Part shown: in pieces, positions 53,072 through 62,711 of the stretch | How positions within the stretch are numbered: position 1 is the stretch's first letter | Layout: each line of letters opens with the position of its first letter | Origin: Paracoccus liaowanqingii | GTDB lineage: Bacteria > Pseudomonadota > Alphaproteobacteria > Rhodobacterales > Rhodobacteraceae | NCBI RefSeq assembly: GCF_004683865.2 | Contig: NZ_CP038439.1 | Coordinates: 2,420,001-2,484,000, forward strand | Length of the DNA stretch: 64,000 nucleotides | Direction of reading: 5' to 3' | Program-made: the position numbers and the translations under genes | The notes under the pieces: model-generated | The model's database searches: none | What the model saw: only the letters and a program-made list of their open reading frames with translations | Told to the model about the DNA's origin: nothing

Positions 53072-54463
53072 TCAGAAGTGGATCGCGCGGCCATAGGCGT
53101 CCAGCACGGATTCGTGCATCATCTCGGACAGGGTCGGATGCGGGAAGACCGTCTCCATCAGGTCGGCCTCGGTCGTCTCCAGCTTGCGGCCGATGACATA
53201 GCCCTGGATCAGCTCGGTCACTTCCGCCCCGACCATATGCGCGCCCAGCAGCTCGCCGGTCTTGGCGTCGAAGATGGTCTTGATCATGCCCTCGGGCTCG
53301 CCCAAGGCAATGGCCTTGCCATTGCCCATGAAGGGGAAGCGGCCGACCTTGATCTCCAGCCCCATCTCCTTCGCCTTGGCCTCGGTCAGACCGACGCTGG
53401 CGATTTGCGGATGGCAGTAGGTGCAGCCCGCGATGGATCCCGGATCGACCGCATGGGGATGCCCGCCCGCGATCAGCTCGGCCACCATGACGCCCTCGTG
53501 GCTGGCCTTGTGCGCCAGCCAGGGGGCACCGGCCAGATCGCCGATGGCATAGACCCCCTCGACGCCGGTGCGGCAATAGCTGTCGGTCACGACATGGGCG
53601 CGGTCGACCTTGATCCCGGCCTCTTCCAGGCCCAGCCCTTCGGTGTTGCCCACGATCCCCACGGCCGAGATGACGGTGTCGAAATCGCGCGTCTCGGTCT
53701 TGCCGCCGCTCTCGATATGGGCGGTGACGGTGTCGCCCTTGCGGTCCAGCTTCTTGACCGACGCCTTCTCCAGGATCGTCATGCCCTGCTTGACGAACTG
53801 TTTCTTGGCGAAGGCCGCGATCTCGGCATCCTCGACGGGCAGCACGCGGTCCATGACCTCGACCACCGTCGTGTCGGCCCCCAGAGTGTTGAAGAAGCTG
53901 GCGAACTCGATCCCGATGGCGCCCGATCCGATGACCAGCAGCTTCTTGGGCATGTGCGGCGGCACCAGCGCATGCTTGTAGTTCCAGACCAGCTTGCCGT
54001 CGGGCTCCAGCCCGGGCAGCTCGCGGGCGCGGGCGCCGGTGGCCAGCACGATCGCCTTGGCGGTGATCTCCTCGGTGCCCTTGTCGGTGGTGACCGTCAC
54101 GCGGCCCTTGCCGGCCAGCTTGGCCGCGCCCATGATCGTCGTGACCTTGTTCTTCTTGAACAGGTGCCCGATGCCGCCCGACAGCTGCTTGGCCACCCCG
54201 CGCGAGCGCTTGACCACCGCGTCCAGGTCATAGCCGATGCCGTCGGCCTTGAGGCCGAATTCCTTGGCGCGGTGCATCAGGTGATAGACCTCCGCGCTGC
54301 GCAGCATGGCCTTGGTGGGGATGCAGCCCCAGTTCAGGCAGATGCCGCCCAGATGCTCGCGCTCGATGCATGCGACCTTCAGGCCCAGCTGCGCGCCCCG
54401 GATCGCGGCGACATAGCCGCCCGGTCCGGCGCCGATCACCACCATGTCGAAATTCTGGGCCAT
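53072..54463 (-). CDS. lpdA: Dihydrolipoyl dehydrogenase (E3)
   Basis: A 463-residue flavoprotein that reoxidises dihydrolipoamide in 2-oxoacid dehydrogenase complexes. FAD motif VIGAGPGGYVAAIR, redox pair GGICLNWGCIPTKA (Cys about 40 and 45), NAD motif VIGSGAIGIEFA, FAD motif YAIGDLAGAPWLAHKA, and the catalytic His-Glu pair in HPHPTLSE-type C-terminus (FPHPTLSEMMHE). It is of the Lpd branch used with pyruvate dehydrogenase; no E1/E2 genes adjoin. The start follows a 78-bp gap from the MFS gene. Confidence 0.95.
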   Translation of the reverse strand: MAQNFDMVVIGAGPGGYVAAIRGAQLGLKVACIEREHLGGICLNWGCIPTKAMLRSAEVYHLMHRAKEFGLKADGIGYDLDAVVKRSRGVAKQLSGGIGHLFKKNKVTTIMGAAKLAGKGRVTVTTDKGTEEITAKAIVLATGARARELPGLEPDGKLVWNYKHALVPPHMPKKLLVIGSGAIGIEFASFFNTLGADTTVVEVMDRVLPVEDAEIAAFAKKQFVKQGMTILEKASVKKLDRKGDTVTAHIESGGKTETRDFDTVISAVGIVGNTEGLGLEEAGIKVDRAHVVTDSYCRTGVEGVYAIGDLAGAPWLAHKASHEGVMVAELIAGGHPHAVDPGSIAGCTYCHPQIASVGLTEAKAKEMGLEIKVGRFPFMGNGKAIALGEPEGMIKTIFDAKTGELLGAHMVGAEVTELIQGYVIGRKLETTEADLMETVFPHPTLSEMMHESVLDAYGRAIHF

Positions 54464-54541
54464 CGGGTCCCCCGCTGAAATGCAATATAGTTCAGCGTTA
54501 AACCATTCGCGCCACACCGGCAAGCCGGGCGCGCGGCCCCC

Positions 54542-55807
54542 TCAGCCGGGAGCGGCGGCCTGCTGGCTGGGCGGGTTGTCGGACTGCGCCTCGTCCAGCA
54601 CCGCCTCGACCGCCAGGGGGGTGGCGTTCGGGGTGATGACGGCAAAGCTGCCCTGCTGGTCGGGGGTCAGCGCCCGGCGCTGCGTCGCGCGCCAGCCCGC
54701 ATAGGCCGTCAGCAGCGCCAGCAGCACGCCCATGTAGACCCAGTAGCCGTCCGGCCCGATCGCCCCCATCAGCCAGCCGGTGATGATCGGCCCGCCCATG
54801 CTGCCGATCCCATAGATGAACAGCAGCCCCGCCGAGGCCGAGGCCATGTCCGTCTGCTCCAGATAGTCGTTGGTATAGGCCAGAAGCAGCGCATAGATCG
54901 GGTTGGCCACGCCCCCCATCACCGCGCCCGTGACGATCAGCCCCACCGTGCCCGGCTGCGCCGCGATCACGATCAGCGCGGCCAGCCCGCCGATGGCCGA
55001 CAGGATCAGCACCAGCTTGCGGCGGTCGTAGCGGTCCGAGATCCAGCCGATCGGATATTGCAGCACCAGCCCGCCTGCATAGATCGCGGCCACGAAGAGG
55101 CTGATCTGCGCCACCGACAGCCCCACCTGCGCGCCCCAGACCGAGGACATGCCCGCCAGCGCCGAGAACACCCCGCCCATCAGGAAGATGCCCACGCAGC
55201 CCAGGGGGCTGGCGCGGTAGAGATCGCCGAAGGACATCCGCTTGATCGTCTCGAACTGCGGGGCGGGCTGGGCCGACAGCAGGATCGGCGTGAAGGCCAG
55301 CGACACCAGCACCGAGGGGATGATGAACAGCAGGTATCCCCCCGGATCGCCCACGTTCAGCAGCGCCTGCGCCACCACGATCCCCAGCAGCTGCACGATC
55401 ATATAGGCCGACAGCGACTGGCCCCGGTTCTCGTTCGTCGATCCCGCGTTCAGCCAGCTCTCCGCCGTGACATAGACCCCGCAGAAGCAGAACCCGATCA
55501 GAAAGCGCAGCGCCGTCCAGCTGATCCAGTGCGGCTCGACCGCGAACAGCACCAGCGCCGCCGAGACCAGCGAGCCCAAGGCCGCGAAGACCCGCACATG
55601 GCCCACGTTCTTGATCAGGTCCGGCACGGTCAGGCTGCCCAGCAGGAAGCCGCCGTAATATCCCGACATGACGATGGACATCTGCAGTGTCGGGATGCCC
55701 TCGATCCCGCCCCGGATGCCCAGAAGCGTGCCCTGCATGCCGTTGCCGACCATCAGCAGAAGGATGCCCAGAAGCAGCGGCCAAGTGGTGCGCAACACCG
55801 AAATCAT
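54542..55807 (-). CDS. Major facilitator superfamily transporter (YcaD-like)
   Basis: A 421-residue protein with about 12 membrane segments. The loop between helices 2 and 3 is weak (LTVPDLIKNVGHVRVF), while the central WISDRYDRRKLVL after helix 8 is a good MFS motif. RFLIGFCFCGVYVTAESWLN resembles the YcaD branch. The substrate is unknown. It is codirectional with queA (86-bp gap) and lpd. Confidence 0.85.
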   Translation of the reverse strand: MISVLRTTWPLLLGILLLMVGNGMQGTLLGIRGGIEGIPTLQMSIVMSGYYGGFLLGSLTVPDLIKNVGHVRVFAALGSLVSAALVLFAVEPHWISWTALRFLIGFCFCGVYVTAESWLNAGSTNENRGQSLSAYMIVQLLGIVVAQALLNVGDPGGYLLFIIPSVLVSLAFTPILLSAQPAPQFETIKRMSFGDLYRASPLGCVGIFLMGGVFSALAGMSSVWGAQVGLSVAQISLFVAAIYAGGLVLQYPIGWISDRYDRRKLVLILSAIGGLAALIVIAAQPGTVGLIVTGAVMGGVANPIYALLLAYTNDYLEQTDMASASAGLLFIYGIGSMGGPIITGWLMGAIGPDGYWVYMGVLLALLTAYAGWRATQRRALTPDQQGSFAVITPNATPLAVEAVLDEAQSDNPPSQQAAAPG

Positions 55808-55893
55808 CGCGGGTCTCGTCTCGTCAGGGGTGGGGAGGGGTCAGCCCCCTGCCCTAGTCGGGCCGACCGGCCGATGCCAGCCGGAATGCGACC

Positions 55894-56940
55894 TCAGGGG
55901 ATCAGCAGCGACCCATCGCCATAGCTGAAGAAACGATACCCGTCCCGGACCGCATGTCCATAGATTTCCTTGATCTTTTCCGGCCCCATCAGTGCCGAGA
56001 CCAGCATCATCAACGTCGATTTCGGCAGGTGGAAGTTCGTCATCAGACCGTCCGTGACGCGGAAGTGATGGCCGGGATAGATGAAGATGTCGGTGGTCCC
56101 CCGGAAGGCCGCGACCCGCCCCGGCCCGGTCGCCGCCGATTCGATCAGCCGCAGCGCGGTGGTGCCCACCGGGATCACCCGCCGCCCCTCGGATTTCGCG
56201 CGGGTGATGGCGGCGGCGGCGGCGGCATCCACCTCGCCCCATTCGGCATGCATGCGATGCGTCGTCACGTCCTCGACCTTGACCGGCAGGAAGGTGCCCG
56301 CGCCGACATGCAGCGTGACATGCACGAACTCGACCCCCCGAGCCCGCAGGGCTGCCAGCAGGGGCGCGTCGAAATGCAGGCTGGCGGTGGGCGCGGCGAC
56401 CGCCCCCCGCCGCGCGGCCCAGACCGTCTGGTAATCCAGCCGGTCCTGATCGTCCGGCGCCCGCAGCGCGGCGATATAGGGCGGCAGGGGCATCGCCCCC
56501 ACCTGGTTCAGCGCCGCGTCGAAGGCCTCGCCCACAGCGTCAAAGACCAGCCGCAGCCCGCCCTCGCCGATCTCGGCCACCTCGGCCGACAGGGCATCAC
56601 CAAAGCGGATCACCTCGCCCGCACGCAGCTTGCGCAGGGGCTTGGCCAGTGCCTGCCAGCCCTCGGCGGCAGGCTCCAGCAGGGTGATCTCGATCCGCGC
56701 GGTGACCTCGCCCTGCGCCGACTGGCGCGTGCGGGTGCCCGACAGGCGCGCGGGGATCACCTTGGTGTCGTTCAGCACCAGCAGATCGCCCGGGCGCAGG
56801 ATCCGGGGCAGATCGCCCACATGCCGGTCCTCGATCCGCCCGCCCTCGGCGCGCAGCAGCCGCGCGGAACTGCGCGGCCGGGCGGGCCGCGTGGCGATCA
56901 GATGGGCGGGCAGGTCGAAATCGAAATCGGACAGCTTCAT
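55894..56940 (-). CDS. queA: S-adenosylmethionine:tRNA ribosyltransferase-isomerase QueA
   Basis: A 348-residue enzyme that moves the ribosyl part of SAM onto preQ1-tRNA to make epoxyqueuosine. Start [23 protein letters not shown]; later [36 protein letters not shown] region ([25 protein letters not shown]), [22 protein letters not shown] and [16 protein letters not shown] are all typical. The length is normal. It is divergent from bfd. Confidence 0.96.
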   Translation of the reverse strand: MKLSDFDFDLPAHLIATRPARPRSSARLLRAEGGRIEDRHVGDLPRILRPGDLLVLNDTKVIPARLSGTRTRQSAQGEVTARIEITLLEPAAEGWQALAKPLRKLRAGEVIRFGDALSAEVAEIGEGGLRLVFDAVGEAFDAALNQVGAMPLPPYIAALRAPDDQDRLDYQTVWAARRGAVAAPTASLHFDAPLLAALRARGVEFVHVTLHVGAGTFLPVKVEDVTTHRMHAEWGEVDAAAAAAITRAKSEGRRVIPVGTTALRLIESAATGPGRVAAFRGTTDIFIYPGHHFRVTDGLMTNFHLPKSTLMMLVSALMGPEKIKEIYGHAVRDGYRFFSYGDGSLLIP

Positions 56941-57001
56941 GGCCCCGGCTTGTGCGGCGCGCCCGCGCCGGGGTCAAGCGGCCGTGATGCCCAAGCGAAA
57001 C

Positions 57002-57024
57002 GCTCGGACTTTACAAGCCCGAGC
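57002..57024. promoter_or_regulatory. inverted repeat in the queA/bfd divergent gap
   Basis: GCTCGG, 11 AT-rich bases (ACTTTACAAGC), CCGAGC. It lies 36 bp before bfd, the only AT-rich part of the gap, and could bind an iron-dependent regulator. It does not match a Fur, Irr or RirA consensus that I recognise. Confidence 0.3.
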
Positions 57025-57059
57025 AAATCCGTCAGTTTCACCGCGACAGGGAGCCCGCC

Positions 57060-57353
57060 ATGATCGTCTGCCATTGCACCCAGATCTCGGACCACGACAT
57101 CCGCGCCGCCATCGACTGGATGCGGACCGCGGACGCGCAGACCATCATCACGCCCGGCAAGATCTATCACGCCTTGGGGAAACGCGCCGATTGCGGCGGC
57201 TGCATGCCGCTCTTTCTGGACACCATGCGCGCCTGCGATAAGCTGGGCGTCGCACCGCCGATCCTGAGGACGCGCGCAGACAGCAAGAAGGAGCTCCCCG
57301 ATGAAGGGCGACGCCAAGGTCATCGACTATCTCAACGCCGCGCTGCGGTCTGA
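57060..57353 (+). CDS. bfd: Bacterioferritin-associated ferredoxin
   Basis: A 97-residue [2Fe-2S] protein that reduces bacterioferritin to release iron. Cluster cysteines are in IVCHCTQIS (CxC at residues 4 and 6) and DCGGCMP (CxxC near residues 45-48), as in Bfd. The fold ends near residue 70; the remaining tail ([19 protein letters not shown]) comes from a 53-bp overlap with bfr in another frame and is probably disordered. Confidence 0.9.
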   Translation: MIVCHCTQISDHDIRAAIDWMRTADAQTIITPGKIYHALGKRADCGGCMPLFLDTMRACDKLGVAPPILRTRADSKKELPDEGRRQGHRLSQRRAAV

Positions 57354-57786
57354 ACTGACCGCGGTCAGCCAGTACTGGCTGCACTACCGCCTGCAGGAGG
57401 ACTGGGGCTTCGGCAAGATCGCCAAGAAGTCGCGCGAGGAATCCATCGAGGAGATGAACCACGCCGACCGACTGATCCAGCGGATCATCTTCCTCGAGGG
57501 CCATCCGAACCTGCAGAAGCTGGACCCGCTGCGCATCGGCCAGACCCTCAAGGAGACGCTGGAAAGCGATCTCGCCGCCGAACACGAGGCCCGCAGCCTC
57601 TATATCGAGGCGCGCGACCATTGCGACCAGGTCCGCGATTATCCCAGCAAGATGCTGTTCGAGGAGCTGATCCAGGACGAGGAAGGCCATATCGACTTCC
57701 TCGAGACGCAGTTGCACCTCTTCGAGACGATCGGCCCCCAGAACTACGGCCAGCTCAACGCCAGCCCCGCCGACGACGCCGAATAG
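57301..57786 (+). CDS. bfr: Bacterioferritin
   Basis: A 161-residue haem-containing ferritin that forms a 24-mer iron store. Ferroxidase ligands are visible in [15 protein letters not shown] (Glu 18), EEMNHADRL (Glu and His), [11 protein letters not shown] and [12 protein letters not shown]. The Met of EEMNHA is the haem axial ligand, so this is a haem-binding Bfr rather than a plain ferritin. AAGGAG lies 7 bases before the ATG, inside bfd. Bfd, encoded upstream, is its electron donor. Confidence 0.96.
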   Translation: MKGDAKVIDYLNAALRSELTAVSQYWLHYRLQEDWGFGKIAKKSREESIEEMNHADRLIQRIIFLEGHPNLQKLDPLRIGQTLKETLESDLAAEHEARSLYIEARDHCDQVRDYPSKMLFEELIQDEEGHIDFLETQLHLFETIGPQNYGQLNASPADDAE

Positions 57787-57787
57787 G

Positions 57788-57849
57788 CTTCTTCTTCATG
57801 AAAATATCCCGGGGGGAATCGCCTATGGCGATGGGGGGCAGCGCCCCCC
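57788..57849 (+). repeat. dispersed intergenic element, copy 3
   Basis: CTTCTTCTTCATG-AAAATATCCC-GGGGGG, then hairpin GGGGGGC (57833-57839), AGC, GCCCCCC (57843-57849). It fills the gap between convergent bfr and gph and likely ends both transcripts. Confidence 0.75.
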
Positions 57850-57855
57850 TTCTTC

Positions 57856-58530
57856 CTACCCCAGCCAGTCCCGCGCCAGATCGGGCAATGCGTCGAAATG
57901 CGCCAGCAGCGCGTCCGGCGCCAGCCGGGTGATCGCCTCGCCCTCCGGCCCGAACCCCACCAATACGCAGCGCACCCCGGCGGCCGCGGCCGTCTTGCGG
58001 TCGGTCTCGGTATCGCCCACCAGGAAGGACCGCGCGACCTCGCCCCCCGCCTGCTCGACCGCGGCGCGGTAATGGCGCGGATCGGGCTTCTTCACCGGCA
58101 GCGTGTCCGCCCCGATCATCGCGGCGAAGCGGTCGGCGATGCCCAGGGCCCCCAGCAGCTGATGGGCCAGCGCCTCGGGCTTGTTGGTGCAGATGGACAG
58201 GATGTGCCCGTCCCCGGCCAGCCGGTCCAGCGTCTCCATGACGCCGGGATACAGTTTCGTATGCACCGCGATGGACGCGCCGTAATGGCTCAGCAGCAGG
58301 TTGAAATCTTCGTCCTCGGCGCCCGGCGGCAGCAGGTGGTCGGGGCCCATCCGCCCGTATCCCGCCCGCAGCATCGCCCGCCCGCCGTGGAAGGCCGTCA
58401 GCGCGTCGCCCGCCGGATCCAGCAGGTCGCCCAGGCCCCGCGCCCGGAAGCAGGCATTGGCGGCGGCGACCAGATCGCCCGAGGTATCGGCCAGCGTTCC
58501 GTCCAGATCGAAGACCACCGTGCCCGCCAT
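57856..58530 (-). CDS. gph: Phosphoglycolate phosphatase (HAD family)
   Basis: A 224-residue HAD phosphatase: motif I VFDLDGTLADTSGD (DxD near residue 8), motif II ICTNKP, motif III KKPDPRHY and motif IV VGDTETDRKTAAAAG. The cap region and length fit Gph, which removes phosphate from 2-phosphoglycolate, though pyrophosphatase PpaX-like use cannot be excluded. MAGTVVFD at 58530 is the chosen start, with AAGGGGAT upstream. It is divergent from glmU. Confidence 0.88.
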   Translation of the reverse strand: MAGTVVFDLDGTLADTSGDLVAAANACFRARGLGDLLDPAGDALTAFHGGRAMLRAGYGRMGPDHLLPPGAEDEDFNLLLSHYGASIAVHTKLYPGVMETLDRLAGDGHILSICTNKPEALAHQLLGALGIADRFAAMIGADTLPVKKPDPRHYRAAVEQAGGEVARSFLVGDTETDRKTAAAAGVRCVLVGFGPEGEAITRLAPDALLAHFDALPDLARDWLG

Positions 58531-58645
58531 GCGCCATCCCCTTCGGAAACGATCGGAAAACAAAGGTGATGCGCCGACCCTAGCCAGCGCGTCCCGCCCC
58601 GATTAGAACGCCGGGGACGAAAAGCAAACAGGCGATGGGGTCGGC

Positions 58646-59989
58646 ATGTCGGAAAATGCGATGGCGGTTGTGATTCTGGCGGCAGGCCAGGGCAGCCGGA
58701 TGCAATCGGACCTGCCCAAGGTGCTGCACCGGCTGGGGGGCGTGCCGCTGGTGGGCCATGCGCTTGCCGCCGCCCACAGCCTCGATCCCGAACAGATCGT
58801 CGTGGTCACCGGCCACGGGGCCCCCGCCGTCGCCAAGGCCATCGCCCGCCTCGACCCCGAGGCGGCGACCGTGCTGCAGCCCGAGCAGCTGGGCACCGGC
58901 CATGCCGTCCGCCAGGCCCTGCCCGCGCTGGAGGGGTTCGAGGGGCGCGTCATCGTCCTTTACGGCGACACCCCCTTCATCAGCCCCGAGACGCTGGCGG
59001 CCTTGGCCAGCCATCCCTCCGACCTGGTGGTGCTGGGCTTCGAGGCCGAGGATCCGGGCCGCTACGGCCGCCTGATCGTCACCGCGCTGGGGCTGGACCG
59101 GATCGTGGAATACAAGGACGCCGACGCCGCCACCCGCGACATCGCGCTGTGCAATTCGGGCGTCATGGCGCTGGATGCGGGCCTGTTGCGGCGCCTGCTG
59201 GTGCGGCTGACCAATGACAACGCCTCGGGCGAATACTACCTGACCGACCTGCCCGCCCTGGCCCGCGCCGAAGGCCACCGCGCCGATGTCGTCATCTGCG
59301 ACGAGGACGAGACGCTTGGCATCAACACCCGCGCCGAACTGGCCGCGGCCGAGGCCGCCTTCCAGGCCCGCGCCCGCGCCCGCGCGATGGAGGACGGCGT
59401 CACTCTGACCGATCCGGCCAGCACCTTCTTCGCGCTGGACACGGTGATCGGGCGCGACGCGATCATTGGCCCCAACGTGGTCTTCGGCCCCGGCGTCACC
59501 ATCGAATCGGGGGCCGAGATCCTGCCCTTCTGCCATCTGGAAGGCTGCCATGTCAGCGCCGGCGCCACCGTCGGCCCCTTCGCCCGCCTGCGTCCCGGCG
59601 CCGAACTGGGCGGCGACGTGCATGTCGGCAACTTCGTCGAGATCAAGAACGCGGTCCTGGACGAGGGCGTCAAGGTCGGCCACCTGACCTATCTGGGCGA
59701 CGCGCATGTGGGCGAGCACAGCAATATCGGCGCGGGCACCATCACCTGCAACTATGACGGCGTCTCCAAGCACCGCACGGTGATCGGGCCGCGCGCCTTC
59801 ATCGGCAGCGACACGATGCTGGTCGCCCCGGTGACGGTCGGCGCCGATGCGATGACCGGATCGGGCAGCGTCATCACCCAGGACATTCCTGACGGCGCGC
59901 TGGCGATCAGCCGCGCGCGGCAGGCCACGAAACCGGGCCTTGCGGTCCGACTGATGACGGCGCTGCGCGCCGCACGGGAGGCGCGCTGA
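58646..59989 (+). CDS. glmU: Bifunctional UDP-N-acetylglucosamine pyrophosphorylase GlmU
   Basis: A 447-residue enzyme that acetylates glucosamine-1-phosphate and joins it to UTP. The N-terminal uridyltransferase shows LAAGQGSRMQSDLPKVLH (residues about 10-27) and YGDTPF. The C-terminal left-handed beta-helix with hexapeptide repeats runs from about residue 250 (IGPNVVFGPGVTIESGAEI) to NIGAGTITCNYDGVSKHRT, the acetyltransferase site. The stop shares one base with the glmS start, so the UDP-GlcNAc pathway genes are coupled. Confidence 0.96.
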   Translation: MSENAMAVVILAAGQGSRMQSDLPKVLHRLGGVPLVGHALAAAHSLDPEQIVVVTGHGAPAVAKAIARLDPEAATVLQPEQLGTGHAVRQALPALEGFEGRVIVLYGDTPFISPETLAALASHPSDLVVLGFEAEDPGRYGRLIVTALGLDRIVEYKDADAATRDIALCNSGVMALDAGLLRRLLVRLTNDNASGEYYLTDLPALARAEGHRADVVICDEDETLGINTRAELAAAEAAFQARARARAMEDGVTLTDPASTFFALDTVIGRDAIIGPNVVFGPGVTIESGAEILPFCHLEGCHVSAGATVGPFARLRPGAELGGDVHVGNFVEIKNAVLDEGVKVGHLTYLGDAHVGEHSNIGAGTITCNYDGVSKHRTVIGPRAFIGSDTMLVAPVTVGADAMTGSGSVITQDIPDGALAISRARQATKPGLAVRLMTALRAAREAR

Positions 59990-61806
59990 TGTGCGGCATC
60001 ATTGGAATCCTGGGCAGCCACGAGGTCTCGCCTCAGCTGGTCGACGCGCTGCGGCGCCTGGAATATCGCGGCTATGACAGTGCGGGCGTGGCCACCGTCG
60101 ACGCCTCGGGCCGGCTGGACCGCCGCCGCGCGGTGGGCAAGCTGGTCAACCTCAGCGACCGGCTGGTCCACGACCCCCTGCCCGGCCATGCGGGCATCGG
60201 CCATACAAGGTGGGCCACCCATGGCGCCGCGACCGAGGTCAACGCCCATCCCCACCAGTCGGGCTCCGTCGCCGTCGTCCATAACGGCATCATCGAGAAC
60301 TTCCGCGAGCTGCGCGCCGGCCTGGCCGATCTGGGCATCCAGCCCGAATCGCAGACCGACACCGAGACCGTCGCGCTGTGGTGCGCCCATCACCTGGGTC
60401 GGGGCCTGACCCCGCTGGAGGCCGCCCGCGCGACGCTGGCGCAGCTGCACGGCGCCTTCGCGCTGGCCTTCCTGTTCCAGGGCGAGGGCGACCTGCTGAT
60501 CGCCGCCCGCAGGGGCAGCCCGCTGGCCATCGGCCACGGCACTGGAGAGATGTATCTGGGCTCGGACGCCGTGGCCCTGGCGCCCTTCACCGACCGCATC
60601 ACCTATCTGGAGGACGGCGATCACGCCGTGCTGACCCGCGCCGGCATGCAGGTCTCGGATGCCCAAGGTCAGCAGACCCACCGCCCCATCGCCCGCATCG
60701 ACGTGGGCGCCAGCGTGATCGACCGCGCCGGCCATCGCCATTTCATGGCCAAGGAGATCGCCGAGCAGCCGGTGGTCATCGGCGACGTGCTGACCCACTA
60801 CGTCAAGGACGACCGCATCGTGCTGCCCGACGGGCTGGACCTGGCCGCCATCGACCGCATCACCCTGGTCGGCTGCGGCACGGCGCATCTGGCGGGCCAT
60901 GTCGCGAAATACTGGTTCGAGAGCCTGGCGGGCCTGCCCTGCGACATCGACGTGGCCTCCGAGTTCCGCTATCGCGAGCCGCCGCTGTCGGACCGCAGCC
61001 TCTTCGTGGCCGTCAGCCAGTCCGGCGAGACCGCCGATACCCTGGCCGCCCTGCATTACGCGCGCGGCAAGGTCGCGCAGACCGTGGGCCTGGTGAACGT
61101 GGGCACCTCGGCCATCGCCCGCGACGCCGATCTGGCCCTGCCGACCCTGGCGGGGATGGAGGTCAGCGTGGCCTCGTCCAAGGCCTTCACCTGCCAGCTG
61201 GCCGTGCTGGCCGTGCTGGCGCTGAAAGCCGCGCATGCGCGGGGCCGGATCGACGATGCGGGGCTGGCCGCCCATCTGCGCGACCTGCGCAGCATCCCCG
61301 CGCTGCTGGCCCAGGCCCTGGCCCTGTCGGATGACTGCCGGGTGCAGGCCGACTGGCTGGCCCAGGCCCGCGACGTCCTCTATCTGGGGCGCGGCGCGCT
61401 GTACCCTGTGGCGCTGGAGGGCGCGCTGAAGCTCAAGGAGCTCAGCTACATCCATGCCGAGGGCTATGCCTCGGGCGAGCTGAAGCACGGGCCCATCGCG
61501 CTGATCGACGGCGACGTGCCTGTGGTCGTGCTGGCCCCGCATGACGCGCTGTTCGACAAGACCATCTCGAACATGCAGGAGGTGATGGCCCGTCACGGCC
61601 GCGTCCTGCTGATCTCGGATGCCGGCGGGATCGCGGCGGCGGGCGAAGGGGTGACGGCCAGCCTGGCCCTGCCCTCGGGCGGCGGGGTGTTCCAGCCGAT
61701 CCTCTACGCGGTGCCGATGCAGTACCTGGCCTATTTCACCGCCGTGGCGAAAGGCACCGACGTGGACCAGCCCCGGAACCTGGCCAAATCCGTCACCGTG
61801 GAATGA
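59989..61806 (+). CDS. glmS: Glutamine-fructose-6-phosphate aminotransferase GlmS
   Basis: A 605-residue enzyme making glucosamine-6-phosphate. After the initiator Met, Cys 1 of CGIIGILG is the glutaminase nucleophile. RRLEYRGYDSAGVA, HTRWATHGAATEVNAHPH and NGIIENFRELR complete the domain (to about 240). Two SIS domains follow with GCGTAHLAGHVAKYW, SQSGETADTLAAL and SSKAFTCQ, ending LAKSVTVE. No glmS ribozyme precedes it; the gene overlaps glmU. A 12-bp-stem hairpin follows. Confidence 0.97.
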   Translation: MCGIIGILGSHEVSPQLVDALRRLEYRGYDSAGVATVDASGRLDRRRAVGKLVNLSDRLVHDPLPGHAGIGHTRWATHGAATEVNAHPHQSGSVAVVHNGIIENFRELRAGLADLGIQPESQTDTETVALWCAHHLGRGLTPLEAARATLAQLHGAFALAFLFQGEGDLLIAARRGSPLAIGHGTGEMYLGSDAVALAPFTDRITYLEDGDHAVLTRAGMQVSDAQGQQTHRPIARIDVGASVIDRAGHRHFMAKEIAEQPVVIGDVLTHYVKDDRIVLPDGLDLAAIDRITLVGCGTAHLAGHVAKYWFESLAGLPCDIDVASEFRYREPPLSDRSLFVAVSQSGETADTLAALHYARGKVAQTVGLVNVGTSAIARDADLALPTLAGMEVSVASSKAFTCQLAVLAVLALKAAHARGRIDDAGLAAHLRDLRSIPALLAQALALSDDCRVQADWLAQARDVLYLGRGALYPVALEGALKLKELSYIHAEGYASGELKHGPIALIDGDVPVVVLAPHDALFDKTISNMQEVMARHGRVLLISDAGGIAAAGEGVTASLALPSGGGVFQPILYAVPMQYLAYFTAVAKGTDVDQPRNLAKSVTVE

Positions 61807-61809
61807 GAG

Positions 61810-61836
61810 CACGGCCCGCCGATCCGGCGGGCCGTG
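61810..61836. terminator. hairpin between glmS and trmB
   Basis: CACGGCCCGCCG, loop ATC, CGGCGGGCCGTG: a perfect 12-bp stem between convergent genes, starting 3 bp after the glmS stop. No T tract follows. Confidence 0.7.
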
Positions 61837-61839
61837 TCC

Positions 61840-62553
61840 CTACAGCCGGCGGAAGGTGACGTAATGGGGCGCCCGCCCCTCGCGCAGCGCCTTCTGCTCG
61901 TAGCGGGTGCGCGTCCAGTCGTCCCAGGCCTGGTCGGTATCGCCGATCATCTCGAACCCCGCCGGAGGGACCTCCTCGCGGGTCTGGCGGATGTAGTCGG
62001 GAATGTCGCTGGCCACCCGGAAGATGCCGCCCGGGGCCATCACCCGCGCCAGGGGCTGCAGATGCTCGGGCGTGACGAAGCGGCGGCGATGATGGCGCAG
62101 CTTGGGCCAGGGATCGGGATACATGAGGAAGGCCCGCGCGATCGAGGCGTCGGGTAGCACGTCCATCAGGTCGCGCGCATCGCCCGGATGCACGCTGACA
62201 TTCTCGACCCCCGCCGCCCGGATCTTGCCCAGGAGCATGGCGACGCCGTTGATATAGGGCTCGCAGCCGATGATCCCGATGTCGGGATAGGTCGCGGCCA
62301 TGTGCACCATGTGCTCGCCGCCGCCGAAGCCCACCTCCAGCCAGAGCGGGCGGTCGTCCCCGAAGAACGTCTTGGGGTCGATGGGGTGACGGTCGGGATT
62401 GTCCTCGAGGGTGATGCCGCGCGGGCGCAGCTCGCCCAGATCCTCGGACAGATAGCCCTTCTGGCTCTGGCGCAGGGTCTTGCCATGCCGGCGACCATAG
62501 AAGTTGCGGCGCGGCGGGTTCGGATCGAAGACGGGGGGGCTTGAGTCGCTCAT
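61840..62553 (-). CDS. trmB: tRNA (guanine-N7-)-methyltransferase TrmB
   Basis: A 237-residue SAM-dependent enzyme that methylates G46 of tRNA. Motifs: RRNFYGRRHGKTLR, LEVGFGGGEHMVHMA (SAM site near residue 74), GCEPYINGVAMLL, and the catalytic-site FLMYPDPWPKLRHHRRRF, followed by GGIFRVASDIPDY. The start at 62553 is where homology begins (SDSSPPVFDPNPPRRNFYG). It is downstream of RNase J, from which it is separated by two hairpin repeats. Confidence 0.95.
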   Translation of the reverse strand: MSDSSPPVFDPNPPRRNFYGRRHGKTLRQSQKGYLSEDLGELRPRGITLEDNPDRHPIDPKTFFGDDRPLWLEVGFGGGEHMVHMAATYPDIGIIGCEPYINGVAMLLGKIRAAGVENVSVHPGDARDLMDVLPDASIARAFLMYPDPWPKLRHHRRRFVTPEHLQPLARVMAPGGIFRVASDIPDYIRQTREEVPPAGFEMIGDTDQAWDDWTRTRYEQKALREGRAPHYVTFRRL

Positions 62554-62622
62554 GCCGCCGAAGTGCCGCAAGCCGGGGCCGGTTTCAAGCCCCGGCGCGC
62601 GGCCATGTGCGTCCCGCGACGG

Positions 62623-62677
62623 CCGGGGGACTTTGCGTCCCCCGGACCCCCTGCAGGATATTTTCATGAAGAAGAAA
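62623..62677 (-). repeat. dispersed intergenic element, copy 4 (inverted)
   Basis: On the minus strand: CTTCTTCATG-AAAATATCCTGC-AGGGGG, then hairpin CCGGGGGAC, loop of five, GTCCCCCGG (+ strand 62623-62631 and 62637-62645). It lies head to head with copy 5 in the gap between RNase J and trmB. Confidence 0.75.
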
Positions 62678-62711
62678 GAGAGGCCTCGCGGCAGGGCCCG
62701 GAGGCCCTTGC

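Noticed and set aside
59900..59988. glmS ribozyme upstream of glmS
   Set aside because: glmS overlaps glmU with no leader, and the ribozyme is a Gram-positive feature.
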